From the NCBI GenBank assembly GCA_964236445.1, contig CAXSDR010000097.1:1-14156 (forward strand): DNA of 14,156 nucleotides, written 5' to 3'. The translations under genes were made by a program, and so were the position numbers. This document shows positions 8,258 through 14,156 of the stretch, in pieces. The notes under the pieces were generated by a model, which saw only the letters and a list, made by a program, of their open reading frames with translations, did no database searches and was not told the DNA's origin. The stretch is from CAXSDR01 sp964236445. GTDB lineage: Bacteria > Actinomycetota > Actinomycetes > Motilibacterales > Motilibacteraceae. Within the stretch, counting starts at the first letter, position 1, and every line of letters starts with the position of its first letter.

Positions 8258-8263
8258 TAACGT
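8258..8263 (+). promoter_or_regulatory. -10 element of a leaderless transcript
   Basis: TAACGT matches TANNNT and ends six bases before the GTG at 8270, the same geometry as at 4802-4807. With a 17-base spacer the -35 position reads TTCCGG (8235-8240), a weak match. It implies that the 168-aa gene has its own promoter although it lies only 43 bases after cheR. Confidence 0.55.
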
Positions 8264-8269
8264 GACCGT

Positions 8270-8776
8270 GTGAACAACGACGTTCTACGCACGGTGTTCC
8301 TGAGGGGAGTTCCACTCCAGCTCAAGGCGCAGAGCGACGAGCACATGGCCGATCTGCTGCGCGAGCTGCAGCTCATCTCGATGAGCACCCAGAGCCTGGA
8401 CGCAATGCCGGTGCATCATCGCGAGGTCCCCGACCGCCTTCTCTCTCTGATCGACGAGACCCGCGGCCGCTACGTCGACCTCACCCAGGCCACCGATGCC
8501 CAGCGCGACCAGGCGCTCGCCGCCGGAGCGGAGACCGTCGACCTCACCTTGCGCCTGCCGGCCGACTTCGCCGGCACCGTGCGCTCGCTCGCGGCGGGGC
8601 TCGACGAGCTCGACGAGTTCTGCCGCGCCGGCGGCTACCTCCTCACGCTGGAGAGCCCGCCGCCGCTGCTGGCGCTGCGCCACTGGTATCTCGGGGAGCT
8701 GGTCGACCAGCTCGAGACGGGCCGCGCGCCGGTCGCCTGGGCGCAGTTCGCGGCAGGGGCCGCGGTCGAGACCTGA
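8270..8776 (+). CDS. Conserved hypothetical protein, 168 aa, next to cheB-cheR
   Basis: Starts at GTG 8270 directly after a TANNNT -10 box and ends with TGA 29 bases before the convergent disA stop. The translation is leucine-rich and mostly helical, with few Cys (one) and no membrane segment or signal peptide: a cytoplasmic protein. Recognisable stretches are VLRTVFLRGVPLQL at the N-terminus, DLLRELQLI (28-36), a VPDRLLSLIDETRGRY segment, and a C-terminal part ending in LLALRHWYLGELVDQL and PVAWAQF. I have an impression of similar actinobacterial proteins encoded beside STAS or anti-sigma-type ATPase genes, but this is memory, not a match I can verify. Same strand as cheB-cheR, so it may work with them. 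Function unknown. Confidence 0.85.
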   Translation: MNNDVLRTVFLRGVPLQLKAQSDEHMADLLRELQLISMSTQSLDAMPVHHREVPDRLLSLIDETRGRYVDLTQATDAQRDQALAAGAETVDLTLRLPADFAGTVRSLAAGLDELDEFCRAGGYLLTLESPPPLLALRHWYLGELVDQLETGRAPVAWAQFAAGAAVET

Positions 8777-8777
8777 G

Positions 8778-8800
8778 CACCTGCCCGTGCGGGCTCGGTG
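8778..8800. terminator. Possible small bidirectional terminator
   Basis: In the 29 bases between two convergent stops, CACC (8778-8781) pairs with GGTG (8797-8800), and inside it GCCC pairs with GGGC around a GTGC loop, with small bulges. The position is right for a shared terminator, but the stem is short. Confidence 0.35.
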
Positions 8801-8805
8801 TGGGC

Positions 8806-9939
8806 TCAGACGTAGCGCTCGAGGATCGAGGACTCCGCCAACCGCGACAACCCCTCGCGCACGGTGCGCGCACGGGACTCGCCGACGCCCTCGACGGCCT
8901 GCAGGTCGTCGATGTTGGCCGCCAGCAGCTTCTGCAGGCTGCCGAAGTGGTCGACCAGGCGGTCGATGACCGTGGCGGGAAGTCGGGGCACCTTCGCGAG
9001 CAGACGGTAGCCCCGCGGGCTGACGGCAGCGTCGAGGGCGTCGACGCCAGTCCCGATGCCGAGTGAACGGGCGACCGAGTGCAGGTCGAGGAGCTCGGTC
9101 GCGTCGAGCGCGTCGAGGGAGTCGAGCACGTCGGACACCGTGCGCGCCTTGCGACCACCCGTGGCGGGGAGGTAGTCGCGCGCCACCAGCTCGCGCTCGG
9201 AGTCGACGCCGGCAATGAGCTCGTCGAGCTGCAGGCTGAGCAGCCGCCCGTCACTGCCGAGCTCGACGACATAGCCCTCGATCTCGTCATCGATCCGCCG
9301 GACCATCTCGAGCCGCTGCGCCACCGAGCAGACGTCGCGCACCGTGACGAGGTCTTCGATCTCGAGCGCTGAGAGTGTGCCGGCCACCTCGTCGAGGCGA
9401 AGCTTGTAGCGCTCGAGCGTCGCGAGGGCCTGGTTGGCCCGCGAGAGGATCTGCGCGGAGTCCTCGATGACATAGCGTCGACCGCCGACGTAGAGCGCGA
9501 TCATCGACATGGACTGGCTCGCGGAAACGACCGGATAGCCGGTCTGGCGCGCGACGCGTTCGGCCGTGCGGTGCCGCGTGCCGGACTCTTCGGTCGGGAT
9601 CGACGGATCGGGCACGAGCTGCACGGCGGCCCGGTGGATCTTGGTGGCGTCACCGTCACAGACGATGGCGCCGTCCATCTTGGCGAGCTCGCGCAGTCGG
9701 GTCGAGGAGAAGTCGACGTCGAGGATGAATCCGCCGGTGCACAGCGACTGGACCGAGCGGTCGTTGCCCAGCACGATCAGCGCGCCGGTGCGCCCGCGCA
9801 GGATGCGCTCGAGTCCTTCACGCAGGGGAGTGCCAGGAGCAAGGAGCTTGAGCGTCGAGCGCAGCAGGTCGTCCGTGGACGAGAGCCGATCGCTGGCTGC
9901 CAACTGGGGTCCCCTGCCTGTGGGCGTAGTGGAGGGCAT
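8806..9939 (-). CDS. disA: Diadenylate cyclase DisA (DNA integrity scanning protein)
   Basis: Makes cyclic di-AMP from two ATP. In Bacillus subtilis, DisA scans DNA and its cyclase activity is lowered by branched DNA. 377 aa from the ATG at 9937-9939, one base after the radA stop on the same strand (TAG G ATG), so the two genes are transcribed together. Domain order is canonical: an N-terminal DAC domain with GALIVLG (52-58), the DGA motif (89-91) and GTRHR (120-124) at the active site; a central helical linker (about 165-300); and a C-terminal helix-hairpin-helix DNA-binding domain (LQAVEGVGESRARTVREGL, 346-364). Length is usual for the family (about 355-360 aa). A longer reading from 10011 would overlap radA by 71 bases and add an unlike, Arg-rich head, so I reject it. 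Confidence 0.96.
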   Translation of the reverse strand: MPSTTPTGRGPQLAASDRLSSTDDLLRSTLKLLAPGTPLREGLERILRGRTGALIVLGNDRSVQSLCTGGFILDVDFSSTRLRELAKMDGAIVCDGDATKIHRAAVQLVPDPSIPTEESGTRHRTAERVARQTGYPVVSASQSMSMIALYVGGRRYVIEDSAQILSRANQALATLERYKLRLDEVAGTLSALEIEDLVTVRDVCSVAQRLEMVRRIDDEIEGYVVELGSDGRLLSLQLDELIAGVDSERELVARDYLPATGGRKARTVSDVLDSLDALDATELLDLHSVARSLGIGTGVDALDAAVSPRGYRLLAKVPRLPATVIDRLVDHFGSLQKLLAANIDDLQAVEGVGESRARTVREGLSRLAESSILERYV

Positions 9940-9940
9940 C

Positions 9941-11356
9941 CTACCCGGGCACGCCGCGCAGGCGGCGCGGACGCGGGTCGGGCCGGCGAGCGATCGCGGT
10001 CGCGGCGACACCCAGGTGGCCCACCTCGATGACCTTCATGCCGCGGGGGACCGGACCGGGGTCTGCCGGCACGAGCGCCTGCGTGAAACCGAGTCGCCGC
10101 GCTTCGTTCAGCCGCCGGGTCAGGCCGCCCACGCGGCGCACTTCTCCGGCCAGACCGACCTCGCCCAGCGCGACGAGATCCGGCGGCAACGGCTCCTCGG
10201 TCGCGGAGCTGATGAGCGCCATGGCGACGGCGAGGTCGATAGCCGGCTCGTGCATGCGCACCCCGCCCACGGTGGAGACATAGGTGTCCTGCTGGTGCAT
10301 CGACATGCGCAGGCGCCGTTCGAGCACCGCGAGGATCATCGAGGTGCGGCTGCTGTCCAGGCCGTGCGTCGCCCGGCGCGGGGACGGCAGGAACGTCTTG
10401 GCGACGAGCGCCTGGACCTCGGCCACGAGCGGGCGCCGCCCCTCCAGCGTCACGGTCACACAGGTGCCCGGCACCGGAACGACATGGCGCGACAGGAACA
10501 GGCCGCTCGGGTCGGGCAGCTCGGTGATGCCGGTCTCGCCGAGGTCGAAGCAGCCGACCTCGTCGGTGGGGCCATAGCGGTTCTTTGCCGCGCGGAGCAG
10601 GCGCAGGCGCGAGCCGCGGTCACCTTCGACGGTGAGGACGACGTCGACGAGGTGCTCGAGGGTGCGGGGGCCGGCGATGCCGCCGTCCTTCGTCACGTGC
10701 CCTACCAGCACGACGACGATGCCGCGTTCCTTCGCGACGCCGATCAGGGACGCCGCGACCTCTCGCACCTGTGAGATGCCGCCCGCCGAGCCGTCGACCT
10801 GCGCTGCGGCGATGGTCTGCACCGAGTCGACGATCAGCAGCGACGGCTCGACCGCGGCGACGTGGCCGAGCAGCGCCCCCAGATCGGTCTCGGCCGCGAT
10901 CATCAGATGTGGGTCGAGGGCGTCGACACGCTCGGCGCGCAGGCGCACCTGCCCCGCCGACTCCTCGCCGGTCACATAGAGCGTCGGCGTCGTCGGACCG
11001 GCGCATCGCGCGGCGACCTCGAGCAGCAGCGTGGACTTGCCGATTCCCGGCTCGCCCGCCATCAGCACCACGGCCCCCGGCACCAGGCCGCCTCCCAGCA
11101 CGCGATCGAGCTCGCCGATGCCGGTCGGGCGGGCGCGCACGGACTCGATCTCGACCTCGCCGATGGGCAGCGCCACCGACGACACCGGCCCCGCGGTCGT
11201 GGCGCCCCGGCCCGGGACCGTGCCTCCCACCTCGGCCACGGTGCCCCAGGCCGAGCACTCGCCGCAGCGGCCCACCCACTTTGCTGCCGTCCACCCGCAC
11301 TCGGCGCACCGGTAGCCGGGCCGTTCGCGTCGTTCGCGCGCCACCGTCTTCGCCAT
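9941..11356 (-). CDS. radA: DNA repair protein RadA (Sms)
   Basis: RecA-like ATPase that promotes branch migration during recombinational repair. 471 aa from the ATG at 11354-11356. Seen: the N-terminal zinc finger C17-X2-C20 and C31-X2-C34 (YRCAECG...GRCGEC), Walker A GEPGIGKST (101-109), Walker B LLIVDSVQT (173-181), the RadA signature KNRYG (258-262), and a C-terminal Lon-protease-like domain (about 300-455, with GGVRMHEPAIDLAVAMALIS). The chosen start is supported by a TACGGT -10 box seven bases upstream (leaderless) and by the usual MAK lead before the zinc finger; the upstream ATG at 11380 would place that box inside the gene. It is the first gene of a two-gene operon with disA, and divergent from the NUDIX gene with only 50 bases between the two starts. 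Confidence 0.96.
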   Translation of the reverse strand: MAKTVARERRERPGYRCAECGWTAAKWVGRCGECSAWGTVAEVGGTVPGRGATTAGPVSSVALPIGEVEIESVRARPTGIGELDRVLGGGLVPGAVVLMAGEPGIGKSTLLLEVAARCAGPTTPTLYVTGEESAGQVRLRAERVDALDPHLMIAAETDLGALLGHVAAVEPSLLIVDSVQTIAAAQVDGSAGGISQVREVAASLIGVAKERGIVVVLVGHVTKDGGIAGPRTLEHLVDVVLTVEGDRGSRLRLLRAAKNRYGPTDEVGCFDLGETGITELPDPSGLFLSRHVVPVPGTCVTVTLEGRRPLVAEVQALVAKTFLPSPRRATHGLDSSRTSMILAVLERRLRMSMHQQDTYVSTVGGVRMHEPAIDLAVAMALISSATEEPLPPDLVALGEVGLAGEVRRVGGLTRRLNEARRLGFTQALVPADPGPVPRGMKVIEVGHLGVAATAIARRPDPRPRRLRGVPG

Positions 11357-11363
11357 GACACGC

Positions 11364-11369
11364 ACCGTA
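11364..11369 (-). promoter_or_regulatory. -10 element of leaderless radA-disA transcript
   Basis: On the minus strand TACGGT (11369 down to 11364) matches TANNNT and ends seven bases before the radA ATG. Transcription would therefore start at or next to the start codon. No ribosome binding site is seen. The -35 region overlaps the promoter zone of the divergent NUDIX gene. Confidence 0.55.
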
Positions 11370-11394
11370 GGTGAGAGCACCGACAGTTCTGCGG

Positions 11395-11400
11395 CATGCT
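11395..11400 (+). promoter_or_regulatory. Possible -10 element of the NUDIX-GNAT transcript
   Basis: CATGCT ends six bases before the GTG at 11407, the same spacing as the TANNNT boxes at 4802 and 8258, but its first base is C instead of T. It is a weaker call, included because the geometry repeats and because no ribosome binding site is visible. Confidence 0.3.
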
Positions 11401-11406
11401 GGCGTC

Positions 11407-12069
11407 GTGGCTCACGACGACCTTGGCGGCAGGACAGACGCGGAGGCCGTCGTCCGCGCGGCCATGGTCGAGCTGGCCGCCGTCGCGCAGACCGGCCTGG
11501 CCTATGACCCGAGCCCCTTCGACCGCACGCGCTACGAGCAGGTCGCCCACGTGGCCGAACGCCTCCGCGCCCTGGTCACGCCCGGTCCGCTCGACGCGCT
11601 CACTCCGCTCGTCGATCCCGACGGCGGGCACGCGACCCCCAAGGTCGACGTGCGCTCGGCGGTCTTCGACGACGCCGGCCGGCTGCTCCTCGTACGAGAG
11701 CGTTCCGACGGGCTGTGGACCTTGCCCGGCGGCTGGTGCGACCCCCTCGAGCCGCCCCGGGCTTCGGCGTTGCGTGAGGTCCATGAGGAGGCGGGCGTGC
11801 AGGCGCGCGTCCTGCGCCTCGCGGCCGTGCTCGACCGGGAGGTGCGCGGCCACCTGCCGCCTCTGCCGGTGACCGCCTACAAGCTGTTCTTCGTCTGCGA
11901 GGTGCTCGACAGGGGCAACGGCACGCGCGACGCCAAGGAGATCCTCGAGGTCGGGTGGTTCCGTCCAACCGCGCTGCCGCCGCTGTCACCGAGCCGCATC
12001 AACGCCGAGGAGATCGCCATCTGCGTACGCGCGTGGCTGGACCCCCACGTCGCCGCTGTCGTCGACTGA
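11407..12069 (+). CDS. NUDIX hydrolase with N-terminal helical extension
   Basis: Hydrolase of nucleoside diphosphates linked to another moiety; the substrate cannot be read from the sequence. 220 aa from GTG 11407. Residues about 10-60 form a helical region (AAMVELAAVAQTGLAYDPSPFDRTRYEQV) like the N-terminal extension found in some ADP-sugar-type NUDIX enzymes. The NUDIX domain begins near residue 78 and has a complete box G109-X5-E115-X7-R123-E124-V-H-E127-E128-A-G130-V, so metal binding and catalysis should be intact. Another possible start is GTG 11371, which would add 12 residues, but it lies only 15 bases beyond the radA start. The next gene begins three bases after the stop, so the two form an operon. 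It is divergent from radA. Confidence 0.9.
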   Translation: MAHDDLGGRTDAEAVVRAAMVELAAVAQTGLAYDPSPFDRTRYEQVAHVAERLRALVTPGPLDALTPLVDPDGGHATPKVDVRSAVFDDAGRLLLVRERSDGLWTLPGGWCDPLEPPRASALREVHEEAGVQARVLRLAAVLDREVRGHLPPLPVTAYKLFFVCEVLDRGNGTRDAKEILEVGWFRPTALPPLSPSRINAEEIAICVRAWLDPHVAAVVD

Positions 12070-12072
12070 CTG

Positions 12073-12564
12073 ATGACCGATGCCCTCGACTCGCTGCGCA
12101 TCTCGCGCGCGGTCGCCCCGGACGCGGGCGAGATCCTCACGGTGCAACGCGCCGCCTATGTCAGCGAGGCGCAGGTCTATGGCGACCCCTTCCTCCCTCC
12201 GCTGACGCAGACGCTCGCCGAGCTCGCCGCCGACATCGCCCGCTCGGTCGTCCTCAAGGCCGCTGTCGGCACCCGAATCGTGGGCACCGTGCGCGCCCGA
12301 CGCCAGGGTGATACCTGGCACATCGGCCGTCTCGCCGTCGCGCCCGACCAGCAGGGCCGCGGGCTGGGCACGGCATTGCTGCTGGCGATCGAGGCCGCCG
12401 CCGACCCGGCGGTCACGACGTACGCGCTGTTCACCGGCGGCCGCAGCGTGGCCAATCTGCGGCTCTACGCCCGCCACGGCTATGTCGACCGGCCCGGGCT
12501 CGTAGCCGACCGGACGCCCGGTCTGACCTATCTGGGGAAACGGGTCCCGGCCACCGGCGCGTAG
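12073..12564 (+). CDS. GNAT-family N-acetyltransferase
   Basis: Transfers an acetyl group from acetyl-CoA to an unidentified amine. 163 aa, starting three bases after the NUDIX stop, so probably translated from the same mRNA. The GNAT fold shows as strand 4 and motif A at 83-105: IGRLAVAPDQQGRGLGTALL, with the pyrophosphate-binding Q/R-X-X-G-X-G/A as QGRGLG. Motif B follows as NLRLYARHGY (128-137), where the Tyr is the usual general-acid position. The length is typical for a single-domain GNAT. Its last 37 bases overlap the end of the convergent ABM-domain gene. The sequence near the C-terminus, GLTYLGKRV, fits the final strand of the fold. Confidence 0.9.
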   Translation: MTDALDSLRISRAVAPDAGEILTVQRAAYVSEAQVYGDPFLPPLTQTLAELAADIARSVVLKAAVGTRIVGTVRARRQGDTWHIGRLAVAPDQQGRGLGTALLLAIEAAADPAVTTYALFTGGRSVANLRLYARHGYVDRPGLVADRTPGLTYLGKRVPATGA

Positions 12565-12836
12565 TGCTCCACGGTCGGGAACGGCTCGTAGAACCCGTGC
12601 AGCAGCTCTCGCCAGCGCACATAGTCCGGGGAGCCGCGGAACCCCTCGGTGTGGTCCTCGAGGGTGTCCCACTCGACGAGCAGGAGATAGGCGTCAGGTC
12701 GCTCGATGCAGCGCGACAGCGACAGCGACCGGAACCCGTGCATGCCCTCGAGAATGGCCCTCGCCTCACCGAACGCGCTCTCGAACGCTGCGGCTCGACC
12801 GGGCCGGACGGACAGCGGCGCGTGCTCCAGGATCAT
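12528..12836 (-). CDS. Antibiotic biosynthesis monooxygenase (ABM) domain protein
   Basis: 102-aa single-domain protein of the ABM dimeric alpha/beta-barrel superfamily. The start at ATG 12834-12836 is preceded on the minus strand by GAGAGG five bases upstream, a good ribosome binding site. Features: ILEHAPLSVRPGRAAAFESAF as first strand and helix, GFRSLSLSRCIERPDAYLLLVEWDTLEDH as the central strands, and the helix with FRGSPDYVRWRELL before a C-terminal strand VEHYAPV. Members include quinol monooxygenases and haem-degrading enzymes, but many are uncharacterised. No haem or metal ligands stand out, so only the fold is claimed. The gene overlaps the GNAT gene tail-to-tail by 37 bases. Confidence 0.85.
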   Translation of the reverse strand: MILEHAPLSVRPGRAAAFESAFGEARAILEGMHGFRSLSLSRCIERPDAYLLLVEWDTLEDHTEGFRGSPDYVRWRELLHGFYEPFPTVEHYAPVAGTRFPR

Positions 12837-12896
12837 GCGGGCCTCTCGGGCGTCGAGCTACGTCGGCTGCACCTGACCTTATGCACGGAGCCCCAT

Positions 12897-12918
12897 GAGC
12901 CGCGCGATCTCGCGGCTC
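12897..12918. other. Hairpin between divergent genes
   Basis: Perfect 8-base arms GAGCCGCG (12897-12904) and CGCGGCTC (12911-12918) around a 6-base loop. It lies in the 216-base space upstream of both the ABM gene (minus) and the small Cys/His gene (plus), so it is not an obvious terminator for either. A 7-base inverted repeat (13005-13011 with 13022-13028) lies nearby. Either could be an operator or an RNA structure. Confidence 0.4.
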
Positions 12919-13052
12919 GACAAGATGACCATGTCGTGGTCGACTGGAAAACGCGTCAGGTCCAGCAGCGGGCCGGCTCGCCCGGACACCTCGTGACAAG
13001 AAGCCGACGACCCGACCACGAGTCGTCGCCCACCAGAAAGGCCCCCCGGACC

Positions 13053-13229
13053 ATGGCCTACGTCCCGCCCAGCGGTTGGATCGAGCGACGCGTCGCCGTC
13101 GACGAGGACGAGCCGCAGCGCGCCACCTTCCACCGCAGCGACCGCTGCCCCCGCATTCACGACGCGGCCACCCTGACGCAGACCGACAAGCCCTACAGCG
13201 CGGTCAGATGCATCTTCTGCGGCAAGTGA
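13053..13229 (+). CDS. Small Cys/His protein, 58 aa, possible zinc-binding
   Basis: Starts at ATG 13053 with AGAAAGG (13035-13041) about 11 bases upstream, and stops at TGA 13227-13229. The peptide begins MAYVPPSGWIERRV, is acidic in the middle (DEDEP), and then carries H27, C32, H36 and a terminal CIFC (C53, C56). The pattern C-X3-H-X16-C-X2-C could form a single zinc knuckle. The composition (ordered, not Arg/Pro-rich) and the codon pattern differ from the GC shadows around it, which supports a real gene. I do not recognise a named family. It stands alone, convergent with the Cys-rich gene at 13423. Confidence 0.65.
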   Translation: MAYVPPSGWIERRVAVDEDEPQRATFHRSDRCPRIHDAATLTQTDKPYSAVRCIFCGK

Positions 13230-13422
13230 GGACGCCCGGCCCGGAGCTGAGGCTGTTCGCGACCGGTTGACGCACGTGCCCCGTTCGCCGACGTGGCGCT
13301 GTTCCTCGCGGCAGCGTGCGGCGATGTCGCGCTCGTCACGCTGGCACGGCGCCGGCACCTGAGCAGGCCCCGCACGGTCGGACCGGCGCCACGCTGACCG
13401 ATGCGGCCCTCGCCGGGAGGAG

Positions 13423-14156
13423 TCAGGTCGTGGCGGCGGGTTCGGCCGACCCCTTCGCGTCGCGGCGTCGCGGCGCTCCCCGCACAGGGCCGCCGTCGGC
13501 GGGGTGGGGTGCCGTGAGCCTGCGGGCACCGAGGCGGTCCTCGCAGTGGCGGACGAGCTCGGCGTACGCCGTCGACCCCATCAGCTCGGTCAGCTCGGCG
13601 GCGTAGGACACGAAGACGGGGACTGCCCCCACGTGGGCTTCGGTGTTGCCGGTGCAATACCAGTCGAGGTCGAGTCCACCTGCGCCCCATCCGCGACGGT
13701 CGTACTCTCCGATGGTGGTCACCAGGATCTCGCTGCCATCGGGGCGTTCGACGTGGTCGTAGGTGCGGCGGATCGGCAGCTGCCAGCAGACGTCGGGCTT
13801 GGTCTCGAGCGGGTTGCGGTCCTGCGACAGCGCGAGGCTGTGCAGCGCGCAGCCATGACCTCCGGCGAAGCCGGGCCGGTTGAGAAAGACGCAGGCGCCG
13901 TCGACGACCCGGGTCTTGCGTGCACCGTCCTCATCGCTCTCGGTCCAGTGCTTGCGCCCCTTGCCATGCAGCTGCCAGGTGTCGGGCGTCAGCTGTTTCA
14001 CGAACTGGGATACACGCTTTTCGTCTCCGGCGTCGGAGAAGTGCGCGCCGAGGGTGCAGCAGCCGTCGTCAGGTCGCTCGGCGTGGATTCCTGCGCAGCC
14101 AGCGGCGAAGATGCACGTCCAGCTCGACGTCAGCCAGGTGAGGTCGCAGCGGAAGA
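13423..14156 (-). CDS. Cys-rich conserved hypothetical protein, possibly metal-binding (N-terminus outside window)
   Basis: The minus-strand frame is open to the window edge, giving 243 visible residues; the GTG at 13999-14001 is internal, because the sequence upstream of it (TCIFAAGCAGIHAERPDDGC) clearly belongs to the protein. Cysteines are clustered: RCDLTW, TCIF, GCAGI and DDGCCTLG in the N-terminal part, then GCALH, DVCWQLP and DWYCTGN. Other conserved-looking stretches are KTRVVDGACVFLNRPGF, EYDRRGWG and ELTELMGS. I recognise it as a widespread actinobacterial hypothetical protein; the Cys pattern recalls YkgJ/DUF3109-type zinc- or iron-chelating proteins, but I cannot confirm that family. 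The last 20 or so residues are low-complexity (RRRDAKGSAEPAATT). No signal peptide or membrane segment appears in the visible part. It is convergent with the small Cys/His gene. Confidence 0.85.
   Translation of the reverse strand, partial: FRCDLTWLTSSWTCIFAAGCAGIHAERPDDGCCTLGAHFSDAGDEKRVSQFVKQLTPDTWQLHGKGRKHWTESDEDGARKTRVVDGACVFLNRPGFAGGHGCALHSLALSQDRNPLETKPDVCWQLPIRRTYDHVERPDGSEILVTTIGEYDRRGWGAGGLDLDWYCTGNTEAHVGAVPVFVSYAAELTELMGSTAYAELVRHCEDRLGARRLTAPHPADGGPVRGAPRRRDAKGSAEPAATT

Noticed and set aside
9940..10011. Longer disA starting inside radA
   Set aside because: The extra residues are unlike DisA proteins, while an ATG one base after the radA stop gives the normal N-terminus.
13230..13422. 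Gene or RNA between the two Cys-rich genes
   Set aside because: Short open frames there are Arg/Ser-rich and motif-free; I saw no strong hairpin, tRNA or promoter.

Overview
The window is very GC-rich and gene-dense, with many GTG starts and start codons placed directly after TANNNT promoter elements. Together with ClpC, a Streptomyces-type secreted chitinase, a short MutY, DisA and RadA, this points to a high-GC Gram-positive bacterium (Actinomycetota). I cannot fix the genus from sequence alone. The scaffold is a draft: exactly 100 Ns lie inside the chitinase gene.

Layout. 1-1292 is the C-terminal part of ClpC, followed by a strong hairpin terminator. 1373-1945 has no gene but holds a candidate promoter, a DasR-like palindrome and a 24-bp hairpin in front of the chitinase. 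1946-3750 is a secreted GH18 chitinase with two chitin-binding modules, interrupted by the gap. 3816-4709 is mutY (minus strand), and divergent from it at 4814-5506 is a membrane-anchored protein of unknown function. 5567-8226 carries cheB and cheR as an overlapping pair. 8270-8776 is an unrecognised 168-aa protein. 8806-11356 is the radA-disA operon (minus strand). 11407-12564 is a NUDIX hydrolase plus a GNAT acetyltransferase, meeting tail-to-tail an ABM-fold monooxygenase-like gene (12528-12836, minus). 13053-13229 encodes a small Cys/His protein. From 13423 to the window end is the C-terminal part of a Cys-rich conserved hypothetical protein (minus).

How the genes fit together. clpC, mutY, the membrane protein, disA and radA form a genome-maintenance and protein-quality neighbourhood. 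From memory, mycobacteria have the same order and relative orientations. Two blocks sit inside it: the chitinase between clpC and mutY, and the cheB-cheR-168-aa block between the membrane protein and disA. The chemotaxis-type pair is unusual. No receptor, CheA, CheW or CheY is visible. The CheB receiver domain has lost its acidic pair and its lysine, and CheR carries a C-terminal TPR region. This suggests methyl-modification signalling other than flagellar chemotaxis.

The most useful technical result is that the N gap is flanked by two identical 55-bp copies. Collapsing them (removing 155 nt) restores one continuous 549-aa chitinase frame, so the apparent frameshift is almost certainly an assembly artefact.
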